Shown: in pieces, positions 5,473-7,208 of the stretch
Layout: each line of letters opens with the position of its first letter
Numbering within the stretch: the stretch's first letter is position 1
Source: an uncultured Oscillospiraceae bacterium
GTDB taxonomy: Bacteria > Bacillota > Clostridia > Oscillospirales > Ruminococcaceae
NCBI GenBank assembly: GCA_934488695.1
Contig: CAKSSH010000059.1
Location: 1 to 7,208 of the forward strand
Direction of reading: 5' to 3'
Length of the DNA: 7,208 bases
Program-made: the position numbers and the translations under genes
The notes under the pieces: model-generated
What the model saw: the letters and a program-made list of their open reading frames with translations, nothing else
Database searches by the model: none
What the model was told of the DNA's origin: nothing

Positions 5473-6494
5473 CGATACGACGAGAGGGGGACACCCTTTT
5501 CTTTCAGCGTCCGCCGGTGCTGGAGGGTTGGGCCTCGGTTGCCGGAAAAAAAGAAGCGAACGGTCCGCTCGGCAAGGAGTTTGATATTTTATGTATGGAC
5601 AGCAGACTGGGCCAAAAGAGCTTTGAAAAGGCTGAGGCCAAGCTGCAGAACGTCGCCGTATCCAGAGCGCTGCAAAAGGCCGGACTTGAAAGCGGAAGCG
5701 TTGATTTTATCTTAGGCGGGGATCTGCTCAATCAGTGCATCGGCTCCTCCTACGGCCTGCGGGATTTTGGGATCCCGTTTTTGGGATTGTACGGCGCCTG
5801 CTCTACCATGGCGGAGTCGATGGGGCTTGCGGCGGTGCTTTGTGCTTCTGGAGCGGCCGGGCGCTGCTGCGCGGTCAGCTCTTCTCATTTTTGCTCGGCA
5901 GAGCGTCAGTTTCGTTTTCCGCTCAATTATGGCGGACTGCGCACACCGACGGCACAATGGACCGTGACCGGAGCCGGTGCGGTTTTAGTGGGGGACGGCG
6001 ATAAAAAAGGGCCGGTTTCCATCCGGTCGGTTACTTTTGGGCGCATGGAAGATCTCGGGATTACCGATATTAACAATATGGGAGCGGCAATGGCTCCGGC
6101 TGCGGCGCGCACAATCGGCAGTTTTTTTGCCGATACCGGCAGCAGCCCGACGGAGTTTGACCTGATTCTGACCGGTGATTTGGGCTTTCTCGGCAGTGAG
6201 CTTATGCTGCGCCTGCTTTTGCAAAATGGGCTGGACATTCGGGCACAGCACGCAGATTGCGGCATGATGATTTATGAGCGACGCAGACAAGATGTGCATT
6301 GCGGCGGCTCCGGCTGCGGTTGCAGCGCGAGTGTGCTCTGCTCCGGGATTTTACGCAGTCTTTCCGAGGGGCGCCTGCATCGGATTTTGTTTATCGCGAC
6401 CGGTGCGCTGATGTCCACGCTTAGCGTGCAGCAGGGAGAAAGTATTCCGGCTATTGCGCATTTGCTGCAGCTGACGGCCGGCGGGGAGGTGTAA
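5469..6494 (+). CDS. spoVAD: stage V sporulation protein AD (SpoVAD), DPA-binding
   Basis: SpoVAD has a thiolase-like fold, sits on the spore inner membrane as a soluble partner of SpoVAC/SpoVAE and binds dipicolinic acid. At 341 residues it has the family length (about 338). Recognisable blocks are GGDLLNQCIGSSYGLRDFGI (83-102), LYGACSTMAES (107-117) with Cys111 at the position of the thiolase nucleophile, the SSHFCSAERQFRFP block (137-150), LGITDINNMGAAMAPAA in the middle and DCGMMIYERRRQDVHCGGSG near the C-terminus. No membrane segment is expected. It starts at an ATG four bases into the end of spoVAC (ATGA overlap) with GGGGGTGA (5457-5464) upstream, and is followed after two bases by spoVAE. 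The thiolase fold is used here for ligand binding; the family is not known as a working thiolase. Confidence 0.97.
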   Translation: MTIRREGDTLFFQRPPVLEGWASVAGKKEANGPLGKEFDILCMDSRLGQKSFEKAEAKLQNVAVSRALQKAGLESGSVDFILGGDLLNQCIGSSYGLRDFGIPFLGLYGACSTMAESMGLAAVLCASGAAGRCCAVSSSHFCSAERQFRFPLNYGGLRTPTAQWTVTGAGAVLVGDGDKKGPVSIRSVTFGRMEDLGITDINNMGAAMAPAAARTIGSFFADTGSSPTEFDLILTGDLGFLGSELMLRLLLQNGLDIRAQHADCGMMIYERRRQDVHCGGSGCGCSASVLCSGILRSLSEGRLHRILFIATGALMSTLSVQQGESIPAIAHLLQLTAGGEV

Positions 6495-6496
6495 AA

Positions 6497-6871
6497 ATGG
6501 CGATATGCTGGAATTTGCTCAAGGCTTTTTTGGTTGGTGGTGTCTTTTGCCTGATTGGTCAGATCTTGATCGACAAAACCGGGCTGACGCCGGCGCGAAT
6601 CTTAACGTTTTATGTAGTGACCGGCGTTTTCTTGGATGCAACGGGAATCTACGGACCGCTTTTGGAATTTGCCGGCGCCGGCGCCGGTGTCCCGTTGACC
6701 GGGTTTGGGCATTTGCTTGCAAAGGGCGTGCGGGAGGCGGTGGAATCCCATGCGCTCTGGGGCGCTTTGACCGGCGGCCTGACGGCCACTTCGGCCGGTA
6801 TTGCGGCGGCTGTTTTTTTCGGGCTTTTGGTGGGCCTTATTTTCAGGCCGAGGGATAATAACAGCAAGTAG
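6497..6871 (+). CDS. spoVAE: stage V sporulation protein AE (SpoVAE / SpoVAEb)
   Basis: SpoVAE is a small integral membrane subunit of the SpoVA dipicolinate channel. The 124 residues (family about 116-120) form about three to four hydrophobic segments: 7-25, 35-56, 86-104 and 103-117. It is visibly related to SpoVAC in the same window: KAFLVGGVFCLIGQ (9-22) aligns with FAFLIGGGICALGQ, and GIYGPLLEFAGAGAGVPLTG (50-69) with the GIYDDLAVRAGAGTLVPITG block. The ATG at 6497 follows spoVAD by two bases and is preceded by GGGGAGGTG (6483-6491). The charged tail RPRDNNSK is probably cytoplasmic or core-facing. No terminator is seen after the stop, and a tandem repeat array begins 24 bases later. Confidence 0.95.
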   Translation: MAICWNLLKAFLVGGVFCLIGQILIDKTGLTPARILTFYVVTGVFLDATGIYGPLLEFAGAGAGVPLTGFGHLLAKGVREAVESHALWGALTGGLTATSAGIAAAVFFGLLVGLIFRPRDNNSK

Positions 6872-6895
6872 AAAAGCCCGTTGCACAGAACCGGG
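6872..6895. other. short gap between spoVAE and the repeat array
   Basis: These 24 bases hold no hairpin with a T-run on either strand, so no intrinsic terminator for the spoVA operon is visible before the array. The transcript may continue into the repeats or beyond the window. Confidence 0.5.
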
Positions 6896-7208
6896 GCGCC
6901 GCCCGCGCGGAAAAAGGCACGAACAGCGTGTGCGAAAAGGTGCAGCGCCGCCCGCGCGGAAAAAGGCACGAACAGTGTGTGCGAAAAGGTGCAGCGCCGC
7001 CCGCGCGGAAAAAGGTACGAACGGGCGTGTGCGAAAAGGTGCAGCGCCGCCCGCGCGGAAAAAGGCACGAACAGCGTGTGTGAAAAGGTGCAGCGCCGCC
7101 CGCGCGGAAAAAGGTACGAACGGGCGTGTGTGAAAAGGTGCAGCGCCGCCCGCGCGGAAAAAGGTACGAACGGGCGTGTGCGAAAAGGTGCAGCGCCGCC
7201 CGCGCGGA
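6896..7208. repeat. tandem array of 49/50-bp units, at least six copies
   Basis: Six full units start at 6896, 6945, 6994, 7044, 7093 and 7143, and a seventh starts at 7193 and is cut by the window end. Each opens with GCGCCGCCCGCGCGGAAAAA and ends with GAAAAGGTGCA. Two types differ in the middle: 49-bp units (1, 2, 4) read GGCACGAACAG, and 50-bp units (3, 5, 6) read GGTACGAACGGG. A further C/T site (TGCG or TGTG before AAAAGG) varies independently. Units are otherwise almost identical, so the array is recent or kept uniform. There are no unique spacers, so it is not CRISPR. Several frames stay open through it, but the 49/50 lengths shift the frame from unit to unit and no start with a ribosome binding site is seen; I treat it as noncoding. 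Confidence 0.93.

Noticed and set aside
6877..6895. Terminator hairpin after spoVAE (CCCG...CGGG)
   Set aside because: The possible stem is only four base pairs and has no T-run.
6649..7133. Protein-coding genes running through the tandem array on either strand
   Set aside because: The 49- and 50-bp units shift the frame from copy to copy, the frames lack a ribosome binding site and start inside spoVAE in the wrong frame or strand; their openness reflects GC-rich repeats.
6896..7208. CRISPR array
   Set aside because: The 49/50-bp units are joined head to tail with no unique spacers, and no cas genes are present in the window.

Overview
The window looks like chromosome from an endospore-forming Firmicute of the class Clostridia, perhaps an Oscillospirales/Ruminococcaceae-type gut organism. 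The signs are the spoVACDE-type spore operon, strong GGAGG-type ribosome binding sites, sigma-A-like promoters and G+C above half over most of its length. The class is a confident inference; the family is a guess.

Layout: (1) Bases 1-240 are strikingly AT-rich (14 G/C in the first 60). They hold the last 20 codons of an unrecognised reading frame, a consensus-like promoter and a strong intrinsic terminator, and may be the edge of a transferred island. (2) Bases 297-1165 carry two small leftward genes of unknown function, each with its own promoter, ribosome binding site and terminator: a 156-residue membrane-anchored protein and a 46-residue single-span membrane protein. (3) Bases 1269-3185 hold a complete single-gene lepA (elongation factor 4) unit ending in a very strong terminator shared with the convergent gene. 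(4) Bases 3223-4900 hold a leftward family 5 (OppA-like) solute-binding lipoprotein with no transporter genes beside it. (5) Bases 4953-6871 hold the rightward spoVAC-spoVAD-spoVAE operon, tightly spaced, for moving Ca-dipicolinate into the forespore and out again at germination. (6) Bases 6896-7208 are a tandem array of 49- and 50-bp units that runs off the window, starting 24 bases after the spoVAE stop with no visible terminator between.

lepA, the binding protein and spoVA are ordinary functions in recognisable form. The least explained parts are the tandem array (two unit types, partly arranged as 99-bp dimers), the two small orphan membrane genes and the AT-rich left edge with a possible short RNA. 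No new multi-gene system is evident. Coordinates and motifs were read by eye; no database search was possible.
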